Shown: positions 44,253-52,122 of the stretch, piece after piece | How positions within the stretch are numbered: position 1 is the first letter of the stretch | Layout: each line of letters opens with the position of its first letter | NCBI RefSeq assembly: GCF_038967635.1 | Contig: NZ_CP152413.1 | Coordinates: 6,328,001-6,392,000, forward strand | Length of the DNA: 64,000 nucleotides | Direction: 5' to 3' | DNA from: Bradyrhizobium sp. B124 | GTDB taxonomy: Bacteria > Pseudomonadota > Alphaproteobacteria > Rhizobiales > Xanthobacteraceae | Position numbers and translations under genes: made by a program | Notes under the pieces: generated by a model | The model's database searches: none | Told to the model about the DNA's origin: nothing | The model's input: only the letters and a program-made list of their open reading frames with translations

Positions 44253-45479
44253 ATGAAAAAACATACGCGGCGCGAGTTCGGCGCCACCGCATTGTCCGTG
44301 ATCGCTGCGTCCGTGCTGCCTGCGCCGTTCGTCCGGGCCGCCGACAAGAAGTACGATCCGGGCGCGAGCGATTCCGAGATCAAGCTCGGCCAGACCGTGC
44401 CGCATTCCGGCCCCGGCTCGCTCTATGGTGTGCTGGGCCGGGTCGGCGAAGCCTATTTCCAGATGCTGAACGACAAGGGCGGCATCAACGGCCGCAAGGT
44501 GAAATTCCTCACCATGGACGACGCCTACAGCGCGCCGAAATGCGTCGAGGCGACGCGCCGCCTGGTCGAGCAGGAAGAGGTGCTGGCGCTCTATGGCTCG
44601 CTCGGCACCGCGCCGCAGACCGCCGTGCACAAATACCTCAACTCCAAGGGCGTTCCCCAATTGCTGTTGAACACCGGCGCCTCGAAATGGAACGATCCGA
44701 AGAACAATAAATGGACCATGGCGGGCCTGCCGCTCTATCCGACCGAAGCCCGCATCCTTGCCAAGCACGTCGTCAGCGTGAAGCCGAACGCCAGGATCGG
44801 CATCCTCTACCAGAACGACGATTTCGGCCGCGACTTCCTCGGCCCGTTCAAGAAGGTGCTGGCCGATGCCGGCGGCAAGGCACAGGTGATCATGGAGCAG
44901 ACCTACGATCTCACCGATCCGACGGTCGATTCCCAGCTCATCAATCTCTCGAAATCGGGTGCCGACGTGTTCTACAACATCACCACCGGCAAGGCGACGT
45001 CGCAGTCGATCCGCAAGGTGGCCGAGCTCGGCTGGAAGCCGTTGCAGCTGTTGTCGGCAGGCTCGACCGGCCGCTCGATCCTGAGCGCCGCGGGCCTCGA
45101 GAACGCCAAGGACATCGTCGCGATCCGCTACAACAAGGAAGTCGGCGTGCCCCGCTACGAGAAGGATGCGGATGTGGTCGCGTTCGAGGAACTGCGCAAG
45201 AAGTACCTGCCGAACATCGATCCCGACAACACCATCGCCTTCGCCGGCTACGGCCAGGCGGCGACGATGGGTGAAATCCTGCGCCGCTGCGGCGACGATC
45301 TGACCCGCGCCAACGTGCTGAAGCACGCCACCACGCTGGCCGGCTTCCACTCGCCCTATTTCCTCGACGGCATCAATTACAGCTATACGCCCGACGACTA
45401 CACGCCGATGAAGACGCTCTATGTCTCGATCTTCAACGGCAAGGACTGGGATCTCTTGGGCGAGCCGATGACGGAGTAG
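44253..45479 (+). CDS. ABC transporter substrate-binding protein, branched-chain amino acid type
   Basis: A 408-residue periplasmic binding protein (Leu/Ile/Val-BP fold). AGGGAGAG precedes ATG 44253 and sets the start. The N terminus MKKHTRREFGATALSVIAASVLPAPFVRA is a twin-arginine type signal. The mature part reads IKLGQTVPHSGPGSLYGVLGRVGEAYFQMLNDKGGINGRKV, typical of the family, and closes with NYSYTPDDYTPMKTLYVS. Members of this subgroup often serve aromatic or amide substrates. No permease genes are adjacent. Confidence 0.9.
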   Translation: MKKHTRREFGATALSVIAASVLPAPFVRAADKKYDPGASDSEIKLGQTVPHSGPGSLYGVLGRVGEAYFQMLNDKGGINGRKVKFLTMDDAYSAPKCVEATRRLVEQEEVLALYGSLGTAPQTAVHKYLNSKGVPQLLLNTGASKWNDPKNNKWTMAGLPLYPTEARILAKHVVSVKPNARIGILYQNDDFGRDFLGPFKKVLADAGGKAQVIMEQTYDLTDPTVDSQLINLSKSGADVFYNITTGKATSQSIRKVAELGWKPLQLLSAGSTGRSILSAAGLENAKDIVAIRYNKEVGVPRYEKDADVVAFEELRKKYLPNIDPDNTIAFAGYGQAATMGEILRRCGDDLTRANVLKHATTLAGFHSPYFLDGINYSYTPDDYTPMKTLYVSIFNGKDWDLLGEPMTE

Positions 45480-45500
45480 GGGGCAGAAGCTTTCTCTTCT

Positions 45501-45694
45501 CCCTCTCCCCGTTCTTACGGGGAGAGGGTTGGGGTGAGGGGCTCTCTCCACCAGGCAATGTGAGCTGAGACACCTGTACCCCCTCACCCGGATCGCATCT
45601 GACGATGCGACATAACCGAAGCTTCGCTTCGGCGTCCTTCTCAGGACGGCCGCCGGAGGCGGCCTATGCCTCTCCCCGCAGGCGGGGCGAGGTG
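45501..45694. repeat. Composite palindromic intergenic element
   Basis: CCCTCTCCCCGTTCTTACGGGGAGAGGG at the left and GCCTCTCCCCGCAGGCGGGGCGAGG at the right flank an inner GGTGAGGGG/CCCCTCACC pair and further hairpins (GAAGCTTCGCTTC, GGCCGCCGGAGGCGGCC). It is longer than its relatives at 32115 and 43981, as if two elements had merged. It fills most of the 315-base gap before the helicase gene. Confidence 0.75.
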
Positions 45695-45801
45695 ACTTCC
45701 GGGTGCTTCGCAGCCCACAGAGCGAGATGATCGCCCCTGCCACCTGCCGCCATTTCCGTCCTGCCCTCGACGAAACCCGCTGAACCACCTACCTCTTGGG
45801 C

Positions 45802-48519
45802 GTGTCGACGCTCGATCTCTTTTCCGTCACGCCGTCGGAAACGGCCGATCTCTTGCCGCGCCGGTTTCGCGACTGGTTCGCTTCGCGCGGCTGGTCGCCG
45901 CGCGAGCATCAGCTCGCGCTGCTGGCGAAGGCGCGCGAGGAGCGTTCGGCGCTGCTGATTGCGCCTACGGGTGCGGGCAAGACGCTGGCGGGTTTCTTGC
46001 CGACGCTCGTGGAGTTGAGTGGGGAAGGGCAGGGCAAGACTTCTCACCTCCCCCTGAAAGGGGGAGGTCGGCGCGAACAGGCGCGCGACAGCGCGGCTGA
46101 CCCCAACCCTCCCCCTTTCAGGGAGAGGGAGCCTGACGACCTCGCAAGCGGCAAAATTGAACCGGCGGTAATCCGGCCCAACCTCATCTCCACCGGCCGC
46201 GGCGTTCGCCGCAGCGGCGGGCTGCATACGCTCTACATCTCGCCGCTGAAGGCGCTCGCGGTCGACATTGCGCGCAATCTGGAGACGCCGGTTGCCGAGA
46301 TGGGCTTCCCGATCAAGATCGAGACCCGTACCGGCGACACGCCGGTGTCGCGGCGGCAGCGGCAGCGGCGTTATCCGCCGGATATTCTGCTCACCACGCC
46401 GGAGCAGCTGGCGCTGCTGCTCGCCTCCGACGATGCGCCTTTTCTGTTCTCTTCGCTGAAGCGCATCGTGCTCGACGAGCTGCATGCGTTGGTCACTTCC
46501 AAGCGCGGCGATCTGCTGTCGCTCGGGCTTGCGCGGCTCTGGACCATCGCGCCGCAGGCGCGCGCGATCGGTCTCTCGGCGACGGTGGCCGAGCCGGAAC
46601 AGCTCGCGCGCTTCCTGGTGCCGCAGCCGGGCGGCGAGAGCGTGTCCGCCGACGTCGTAATCGCCGGTGGCGCCGCGCCGCCGGTGGTCGAGATGCTCGA
46701 CACGCGGGAGCGGCTGCCGTGGTCGGGCCACAGTGCGCGCCACGCGCTGCCCGAGGTCTATGAGCTGATCAAGCGCAACAAGACCACGCTGGTGTTCGTC
46801 AACACCCGCAGCCAGGCCGAGATGCTGTTCCAGGATCTGTGGCGCATGAACGACGACGGGCTCGCGATCGCGCTGCATCACGGCTCGCTCGATGTCGCGC
46901 AGCGCCGCAAGGTCGAGGATGCGATGGCCGCGGGCCGCTTGCGCGGCGTGGTCTGCACCTCCTCGCTCGATCTCGGCGTCGACTGGGGCGATGTCGATCT
47001 CGTCATCAATATCGGTGCGCCGAAGGGCTCGTCGCGGCTGATGCAGCGGATCGGCCGTGCCAACCACCGCTTCGACGAAGCCTCGCGCGCCGTGCTGGTG
47101 CCGGCCAACCGCTTCGAGGTACTGGAATGCCGCGTCGCGATCGACGCCATTGCCGAAAATGCGCAGGACACGCCGCCCTTGCGTTCGGGCGCGCTCGACG
47201 TGTTGGCTCAGCACGTGCTCGGCTGCGCCTGCGGCAAGCCGTTCCTGTCCGACGAACTCTACGATGAAGTCAGGACCGCGGCGCCCTATGCGTCGCTGAC
47301 GCGAACCGATTTCGACGATGTGGTCGACTTCGTCGCGACCGGCGGCTACGCGCTGAAGACCTACGAACGCTTCGCGCGGATCAAGCAGGACAAGCAGGGC
47401 CGCTGGCGCGTCACCAATCCCAAGGTACGGCAGAGCTACCGCCTCAACGTCGGGACCATCGTCGAGGAGACCATGCTGAAGGTGCGGCTGGTGCGCTCGC
47501 GTGCCGGCGGCCAAGGAAAAAGTAGCGGTTCGACCGGCGCGATCGCCCGCGGCGGCCGGATGCTCGGCGAGATCGAGGAGGTCTTCATCGAGGGCCTCGT
47601 GCCCGGCGACACTTTTGTCTTTGGCGGTGAGGTGGTGCGCTACGAGGCATTGGTTGAAGACCAGGTCTATGTCTCCCGCGCCAATGATAAGGATGCAAAA
47701 GTGCCGTCCTACATGGGCGGCAAGTTCCCGCTGTCGACCTATCTCGCCGAACGCGTGCGGAAGCTGCTCGACAACAGCCGGGCCTGGAGCGGATTGCCGG
47801 ATCAGGTGCACGACTGGCTGTCGCTGCAGCGAAAGTTCTCGCGGGTGCCTGCGGTGCGCGAGCTGCTGGTGGAAACCTTTCCGCGCGGTGGCAGCCATTA
47901 TCTGGTCTGCTATCCGTTTGAGGGCCGGCTCGCGCACCAGACGCTCGGCATGCTGCTGACGCGCCGGCTGGAGCGCGCCCGCGCCCGCCCGCTCGGCTTC
48001 GTCGCCAATGAATATGCTCTGGCGGTGTGGGGCGTCGGCGATCTCTCCTTCATGATCCGGCACGGCAGACTCGACCTCAACGCGCTGTTCGACCCCGACA
48101 TGCTCGGCGACGATCTCGAAGCGTGGCTTGCGGAATCCGCGCTGATGAAGCGGACCTTCCGCAACTGCGCCATCATCTCGGGGCTGATCGCGCGCCGCTT
48201 CACCGACGAGGAGAAGTCCCGCCGCCAGGTGCTGTTCTCGACCGATTTAATCTACGACGTGCTGCGCAAGCACCAGGCCGATCACGTGCTGCTGCGCGCC
48301 GCGCGCGGCGATGCCGCCACGGGATTGCTCGATCTCCGCCGCCTCAGCGACATGCTTTCGCGCATCCACGGCCGAATCACCCACAAGGACCTCGACCACG
48401 TTTCTCCGCTTGCCGTGCCCGCGCTGCTGGAAATCGGCCGCGAGTCAGTTTATGGCGAAGCATCCGACGAGCTCCTGGCCGAGGCGGCCGAGGAACTCGT
48501 GCGGGAGGCGACGACGTAA
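45802..48519 (+). CDS. Ligase-associated DEXH-box DNA helicase (Lhr-like)
   Basis: A 905-residue SF2 helicase; no ATG is available, and GTG 45802 or TTG 45796 must start it. Walker A is APTGAGKT (54-61), then TLYISPLKALAVD (Ia), DILLTTPEQL, IVLDELHAL (DEVH-type box II), IGLSATVAE (III), ALHHGSLD, and GRANHRFDEASRA with the motif VI arginine. The C-terminal half is the Lhr-type winged-helix and DUF4145-like region (FVFGGEVVRYEAL). Residues about 82-109 are encoded by a palindromic repeat and look inserted. It probably unwinds 3'-tailed DNA in repair. Confidence 0.93.
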   Translation: MSTLDLFSVTPSETADLLPRRFRDWFASRGWSPREHQLALLAKAREERSALLIAPTGAGKTLAGFLPTLVELSGEGQGKTSHLPLKGGGRREQARDSAADPNPPPFREREPDDLASGKIEPAVIRPNLISTGRGVRRSGGLHTLYISPLKALAVDIARNLETPVAEMGFPIKIETRTGDTPVSRRQRQRRYPPDILLTTPEQLALLLASDDAPFLFSSLKRIVLDELHALVTSKRGDLLSLGLARLWTIAPQARAIGLSATVAEPEQLARFLVPQPGGESVSADVVIAGGAAPPVVEMLDTRERLPWSGHSARHALPEVYELIKRNKTTLVFVNTRSQAEMLFQDLWRMNDDGLAIALHHGSLDVAQRRKVEDAMAAGRLRGVVCTSSLDLGVDWGDVDLVINIGAPKGSSRLMQRIGRANHRFDEASRAVLVPANRFEVLECRVAIDAIAENAQDTPPLRSGALDVLAQHVLGCACGKPFLSDELYDEVRTAAPYASLTRTDFDDVVDFVATGGYALKTYERFARIKQDKQGRWRVTNPKVRQSYRLNVGTIVEETMLKVRLVRSRAGGQGKSSGSTGAIARGGRMLGEIEEVFIEGLVPGDTFVFGGEVVRYEALVEDQVYVSRANDKDAKVPSYMGGKFPLSTYLAERVRKLLDNSRAWSGLPDQVHDWLSLQRKFSRVPAVRELLVETFPRGGSHYLVCYPFEGRLAHQTLGMLLTRRLERARARPLGFVANEYALAVWGVGDLSFMIRHGRLDLNALFDPDMLGDDLEAWLAESALMKRTFRNCAIISGLIARRFTDEEKSRRQVLFSTDLIYDVLRKHQADHVLLRAARGDAATGLLDLRRLSDMLSRIHGRITHKDLDHVSPLAVPALLEIGRESVYGEASDELLAEAAEELVREATT
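46045..46127. repeat. Palindromic element inserted in frame in the helicase gene
   Basis: CACCTCCCCCTGAAAGGGGGAGGT forms one hairpin, and CCCTCCCCCTTTCAGGGAGAGGG pairs back with it across 83 bases. The intergenic copies at 32115 and 43981 share this layout. It is read as HLPLKGGGRREQAR...NPPPFRERE, low-complexity residues between the Walker A domain start and motif Ia, without breaking the frame. Confidence 0.75.
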
Positions 48520-48543
48520 CGCTGGTATTTTGGGGAACAGCAC

Positions 48544-49254
48544 GTGGCGGCAAGCGCGCTAGCTTTGCGAGACGGTGACGACATGCGCGTTTCGACGGTC
48601 ACGGTGGCGGATGTCGGCTTCGTGGCGGATTGCTCCGGCGCGCTGTTCTGGGAAGAGCAGCGCCTGCTCGTGGTGTCCGACCTGCATCTGGAAAAAGGCT
48701 CGAGCTTCGCTGCCCGCGGCGTGCTGCTGCCACCCTACGACACGGTGGCGACGTTGAGCCGGCTTGCCACTGTGATCGCGCGGCACGATCCCAGGCAGGT
48801 GATCGCGCTCGGCGACAGCTTTCACGACCGCGATGCGCATGCGCGACTGTCGGAGCCGGATCGCGAGGCGCTGGCGGCGCTGCAAATGCGGCGCAACTGG
48901 ATCTGGATTGCGGGCAATCACGATCCGGCGCTGCCGACCAGTCTCGGCGGCGTGGTCGCGACCGAGGTCGCGATCGGCCCGATCGTATTCCGCCATGAGC
49001 CGACCGGCGCTGCCGGCGAGATCGCCGGCCACCTTCACCCCAAGGCACGGGTGCCGACCCGTGGCCGTTCGATCGAGCGCCGTTGTTTCGCATCCGACGG
49101 CGAACGCGCGGTGATGCCGGCGTTCGGCGCCTATACCGGGGGCTTGAGCATCCGCGACGCGGCATTCGCACGGATTTTCGGATCGCCGGGTTTCATGGCC
49201 CACGTGCTCGGCGACAACCGCGTCCACGCGTTCGTGGCGTCGCGGTGTTATTGA
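48544..49254 (+). CDS. pdeM: Ligase-associated metallophosphoesterase PdeM
   Basis: A 236-residue calcineurin-like phosphoesterase. The five motifs are in order: SDLHLEKG, ALGDSFHD, AGNHDPALP, FRHEP and GHLHPKARV. The GTG start at 48544 has GGGGAA 7 bases upstream; ATG 48583 is an alternative. It begins 24 bases after the helicase stop. The four-gene set of ligase, exonuclease, helicase and PdeM is a known bacterial repair cluster; PdeM probably trims damaged or phosphorylated ends. Confidence 0.92.
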   Translation: MAASALALRDGDDMRVSTVTVADVGFVADCSGALFWEEQRLLVVSDLHLEKGSSFAARGVLLPPYDTVATLSRLATVIARHDPRQVIALGDSFHDRDAHARLSEPDREALAALQMRRNWIWIAGNHDPALPTSLGGVVATEVAIGPIVFRHEPTGAAGEIAGHLHPKARVPTRGRSIERRCFASDGERAVMPAFGAYTGGLSIRDAAFARIFGSPGFMAHVLGDNRVHAFVASRCY

Positions 49255-49278
49255 GACATCCAAGCATTTCTATCACCG

Positions 49279-49377
49279 TGATCCTGAGGTGCGAGCAGAG
49301 CGAGCCTCGAAGGATGCACGGCCACCGTCCGGGCCGTTCATCCTTCGAGGCTCGCAAGCGCTCGCACCTCAGGATGA
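49279..49377. repeat. Palindromic intergenic element (TGATCCTGAGGTGCGAGC type)
   Basis: TGATCCTGAGGTGCGAGCAGAGCGAGCCTCGAAGGATG mirrors CATCCTTCGAGGCTCGCAAGCGCTCGCACCTCAGGATGA, a long near-perfect inverted repeat. It lies between the convergent pdeM and LysR genes and may act as a terminator for both. Confidence 0.85.
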
Positions 49378-49402
49378 TGGGATGGAGACTGTAGCATCGC
49401 CG

Positions 49403-50266
49403 CTACGCCGCCTTCGCCTGCACGCTCTCGCAATACTCCGCGAGCCGATCCGCCAGCCGCAGCGTTGCGGGGCTGGCTTCAGGGGCGGCGATGAGGGCGA
49501 CTTCGGTCCGCTCGATCGGGGCAAAGCCGTCTTTTGCCGTCAGCACGCGATGCTCGGCCTGGATCGACATCTCCGACAGGATGCTTAAGCCCAGGCCCGC
49601 GGCGACTGCGGCCTGGATGCCGGCGAGGCTGGAGGAGGTGTAGGCCATGTGCCAGTTACGGCCCGCGCGCTCCAGCGCATGGATGGCATGGGCGCGATAG
49701 AGGCAGCCCGAGCCGAAGCCAATCAGCGGCACCGAGCCGGTCGCCGTGTCGCGTGGATGGCTCTTGCTGGTGACCCAGTGCACCCGTTCCGGCCACACCG
49801 CGATGCCGCCCTTCTCGCTGGCGGCGCGCTTGATCAGCGCGAGATCGAGGTCGCCGCGCTCCAGATCGCGGTACAGGAACAGGCTTTGGCCCGAGCGCAC
49901 GTCGAGCCGCAAATTCGGGTGGCTGCGCGCGAAGGTCGCGAGCAATCTCGTCAACCGATAGGCGGCAAAATCCTCGGTGATGCCGATCCGGATCGCGCCT
50001 TCGCTGCCGGGGCGCGAGAGCACGTCGCGGGCCTCTTCCGCGAGCGACAGCAGCCGCCGCGCATAGGTCAGGAGCCGCTCGCCGGCCTCCGTCGGGGTGA
50101 CGTCCTTGCCGCTGCGGATCAGGAGCGGCTGGCCGACATCCTCCTCCAGGCGCTTGATCTGCTGGCTCACCGTCGATTGCGTGCGGTGGACGCGCTCTCC
50201 GGCGCGGGTGAAGCCGCCGGCATCGACCACCGAGACCAAACTGCGCAGGAGCTCCAGGTCGAGCAT
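49403..50266 (-). CDS. LysR-family transcriptional regulator
   Basis: A 287-residue LysR protein; start at MLDLELLRSLVSVVDAGGFT. The helix-turn-helix reads FTRAGERVHRTQSTVSQQIKRLEEDVG. The effector domain follows with IRIGITEDFAAYRLTRLLATFARSHPNL. It is divergent from the EamA transporter gene with a 110-base gap and probably controls it; LysR regulators of amino acid or metabolite exporters often show this layout. Confidence 0.93.
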   Translation of the reverse strand: MLDLELLRSLVSVVDAGGFTRAGERVHRTQSTVSQQIKRLEEDVGQPLLIRSGKDVTPTEAGERLLTYARRLLSLAEEARDVLSRPGSEGAIRIGITEDFAAYRLTRLLATFARSHPNLRLDVRSGQSLFLYRDLERGDLDLALIKRAASEKGGIAVWPERVHWVTSKSHPRDTATGSVPLIGFGSGCLYRAHAIHALERAGRNWHMAYTSSSLAGIQAAVAAGLGLSILSEMSIQAEHRVLTAKDGFAPIERTEVALIAAPEASPATLRLADRLAEYCESVQAKAA

Positions 50267-50376
50267 CGCAGCCTCCATTCATAAATCCACTGGATGTCAG
50301 TCTATCATTTAATTTCCAAATGGCAAGGCGCGGGCCTAGATCATGAGCGAAGGCGAAATCGCCAGGAGAAGCTCCC

Positions 50377-51303
50377 ATGTCCGCCGCAACCTCGATGTCC
50401 GTCCCCCGCACCCGCTTCAACACTCTGCCGCTGCTGATCGCCCTGTTCTGCCTGCTCTGGAGCTACGCCTTCGTCGCCGGCAAGATCGGCGTCACCGATT
50501 GTCCGCCGCTGATCCTGCTCGCCGCGCGATTCTCGCTCGCTGGAGTCCTGATCCTCGGCATCTCCTTGCTGCGCGGGGATCAATGGGATCTCACCTGGCG
50601 TGACGCGGCGGTGTTCGCCGTGCTCGGCGTCGCCAACAACGCGCTCTATCTTGGCCTCGGCTATACCGGCCTGAAGACGGTCTCTGCCGGGCTCGGCGCG
50701 CTGATCGTCTCCGCCAATCCGGTCTTCACCGCCATGCTGGCGGCGATGTTCCTCGGCGAGAGCATGACCTTGCGCAAGGTGGTGGGCCTCCTGCTCGGCA
50801 TCGTCGGCGTCGCGTTCATCGTCTGGCATCGCATGAAGGTCGGCACCGACAGTCCGCACGGCATACTCTTCACATTGGCCTCGCTTGCCTCGATCGTCGC
50901 CGGCACCGTCCTGTTCAAGCTGCTGGCGCCGAAGGGCAGCCTGTGGATCGGCAACGGCATCCAGAACATCGCCGGTGGCCTTGCGGTGATGCCGTTCGCC
51001 TTCACGCTCTCCAGCGTTAGTGACATCGTGCCCAGCATGCGGCTCGCCGGCGCCTTCGCCTTCCTCGTGCTCGGCGGTTCGATCCTCGCCTATCTGCTCT
51101 GGTTTCATCTCCTGAAAGTGTGTGGCGCGACCGCTGCAAGCGCCTATCACTTCCTGATGCCGCCGCTCGGCATGCTGTTCGCCTATCTCGTGCTCGGCGA
51201 GCATGTCGAATTTCGCGATTTGCTCGGGATCATTCCGGTCGCGCTCGGCATTTACCTGGTGACCCGCCCCGCCGCGGCTTCGCCCAAGAGGAGTGTGACG
51301 TGA
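50377..51303 (+). CDS. EamA/DMT family transporter
   Basis: A 308-residue membrane protein with ten helices in two EamA repeats (LLIALFCLLWSYAFVAGKIG and GLGALIVSANPVFTAMLAAMFLGESMTLRKVVGLLLGIVGVAFIV; then VAGTVLFKLLAP and AYHFLMPPLGMLFAYLVLGEHV). Such proteins usually export metabolites or amino acids. Its stop overlaps the GTG of the MBL gene by four bases, so the two are translationally coupled; the divergent LysR gene is the likely regulator. Confidence 0.92.
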   Translation: MSAATSMSVPRTRFNTLPLLIALFCLLWSYAFVAGKIGVTDCPPLILLAARFSLAGVLILGISLLRGDQWDLTWRDAAVFAVLGVANNALYLGLGYTGLKTVSAGLGALIVSANPVFTAMLAAMFLGESMTLRKVVGLLLGIVGVAFIVWHRMKVGTDSPHGILFTLASLASIVAGTVLFKLLAPKGSLWIGNGIQNIAGGLAVMPFAFTLSSVSDIVPSMRLAGAFAFLVLGGSILAYLLWFHLLKVCGATAASAYHFLMPPLGMLFAYLVLGEHVEFRDLLGIIPVALGIYLVTRPAAASPKRSVT

Positions 51304-52064
51304 GCATCACCATCACCCTGATCGGAGGCCCAACCGCCCTGATCGAGATCGACGGGTTCCGCCTGCTCACCGATCCGACCTTCGATGCGCCCGGCGACTA
51401 TCAACTGCCGCATGTGAAGCTGGAGAAGCTGACGGGGCCCGCGCTCAGCGCGCGCGATGTCGGCGAGATCGATGCGGTGCTGCTGAGCCATGACCAGCAT
51501 TCTGACAATCTCGACCATTCCGGACGGGATTTCCTTAAAGAGGCGAAGCGCGTGCTGACGACGGAGGCCGGCGCCAAGCGGCTTGGTGGCAACGCCGAGG
51601 GTTTTGCGCCCTGGGCCTCGACCGCACTGACGAAGGGCGGCCGGACGCTCGCCGTCACCGCGACGCCGGCGCGGCACGGGCCCGCGGGCATCGAGCCGTT
51701 GTCCGGTGACGTCATCGGCTTCGTCCTGGAGCCGGCGAAGCCCGGCCGTCCGGTCTATGTCAGCGGCGACACCACCTGGTTCGACGGTGTCGCCGAGGTC
51801 GCGCGGCGCTTTACTTGCGGCGTGGTGCTGCCGTTCGCCGGTGCTGCACAGACGCGCGGCCCGTTCCATCTCACCATGGACACCAACGACACCATCGAGA
51901 CCGCGCGCGCCTTTGCGGACGCAGTCATCGTGCCCGTTCATACCGACGGCTGGGCGCATTTCCGGCAGAACGCGAGTGACCTGCGCGCGAGCTTCGATAC
52001 GCTCGGCTTCGGCCGCCGTCTGCGCATCCTCGCGCCCGGCGTCGCCACGGACATCGAGGGATAG
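51300..52064 (+). CDS. MBL-fold metallo-hydrolase, coupled to EamA gene
   Basis: A 254-residue protein starting at GTG 51300 (VSITITLIGGPTALIEIDGFRLLTDPTF), with AGAGGAG 7 bases upstream. This beginning is typical of UlaG-like MBL proteins. The metal motif is SHDQHSDNLDH, in which the first His of the usual HxHxDH is kept but the second position is Gln, then HGPAG, SGDTTWFD and PVHTDGW. UlaG-type enzymes are lactonases or phosphodiesterases; the altered motif leaves the activity uncertain. Confidence 0.85.
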   Translation: MSITITLIGGPTALIEIDGFRLLTDPTFDAPGDYQLPHVKLEKLTGPALSARDVGEIDAVLLSHDQHSDNLDHSGRDFLKEAKRVLTTEAGAKRLGGNAEGFAPWASTALTKGGRTLAVTATPARHGPAGIEPLSGDVIGFVLEPAKPGRPVYVSGDTTWFDGVAEVARRFTCGVVLPFAGAAQTRGPFHLTMDTNDTIETARAFADAVIVPVHTDGWAHFRQNASDLRASFDTLGFGRRLRILAPGVATDIEG

Positions 52065-52122
52065 GTTTCATCCCAGGAACCTTGGCGGCATCCGGCCCGT
52101 TGTCAGACGGCTGGAACCGGAC

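Noticed and set aside
45664..48063. 799-codon minus-strand ORF opposite the helicase gene
   Set aside because: The helicase motifs on the plus strand are complete; the antisense frame has no domain or ribosome site.
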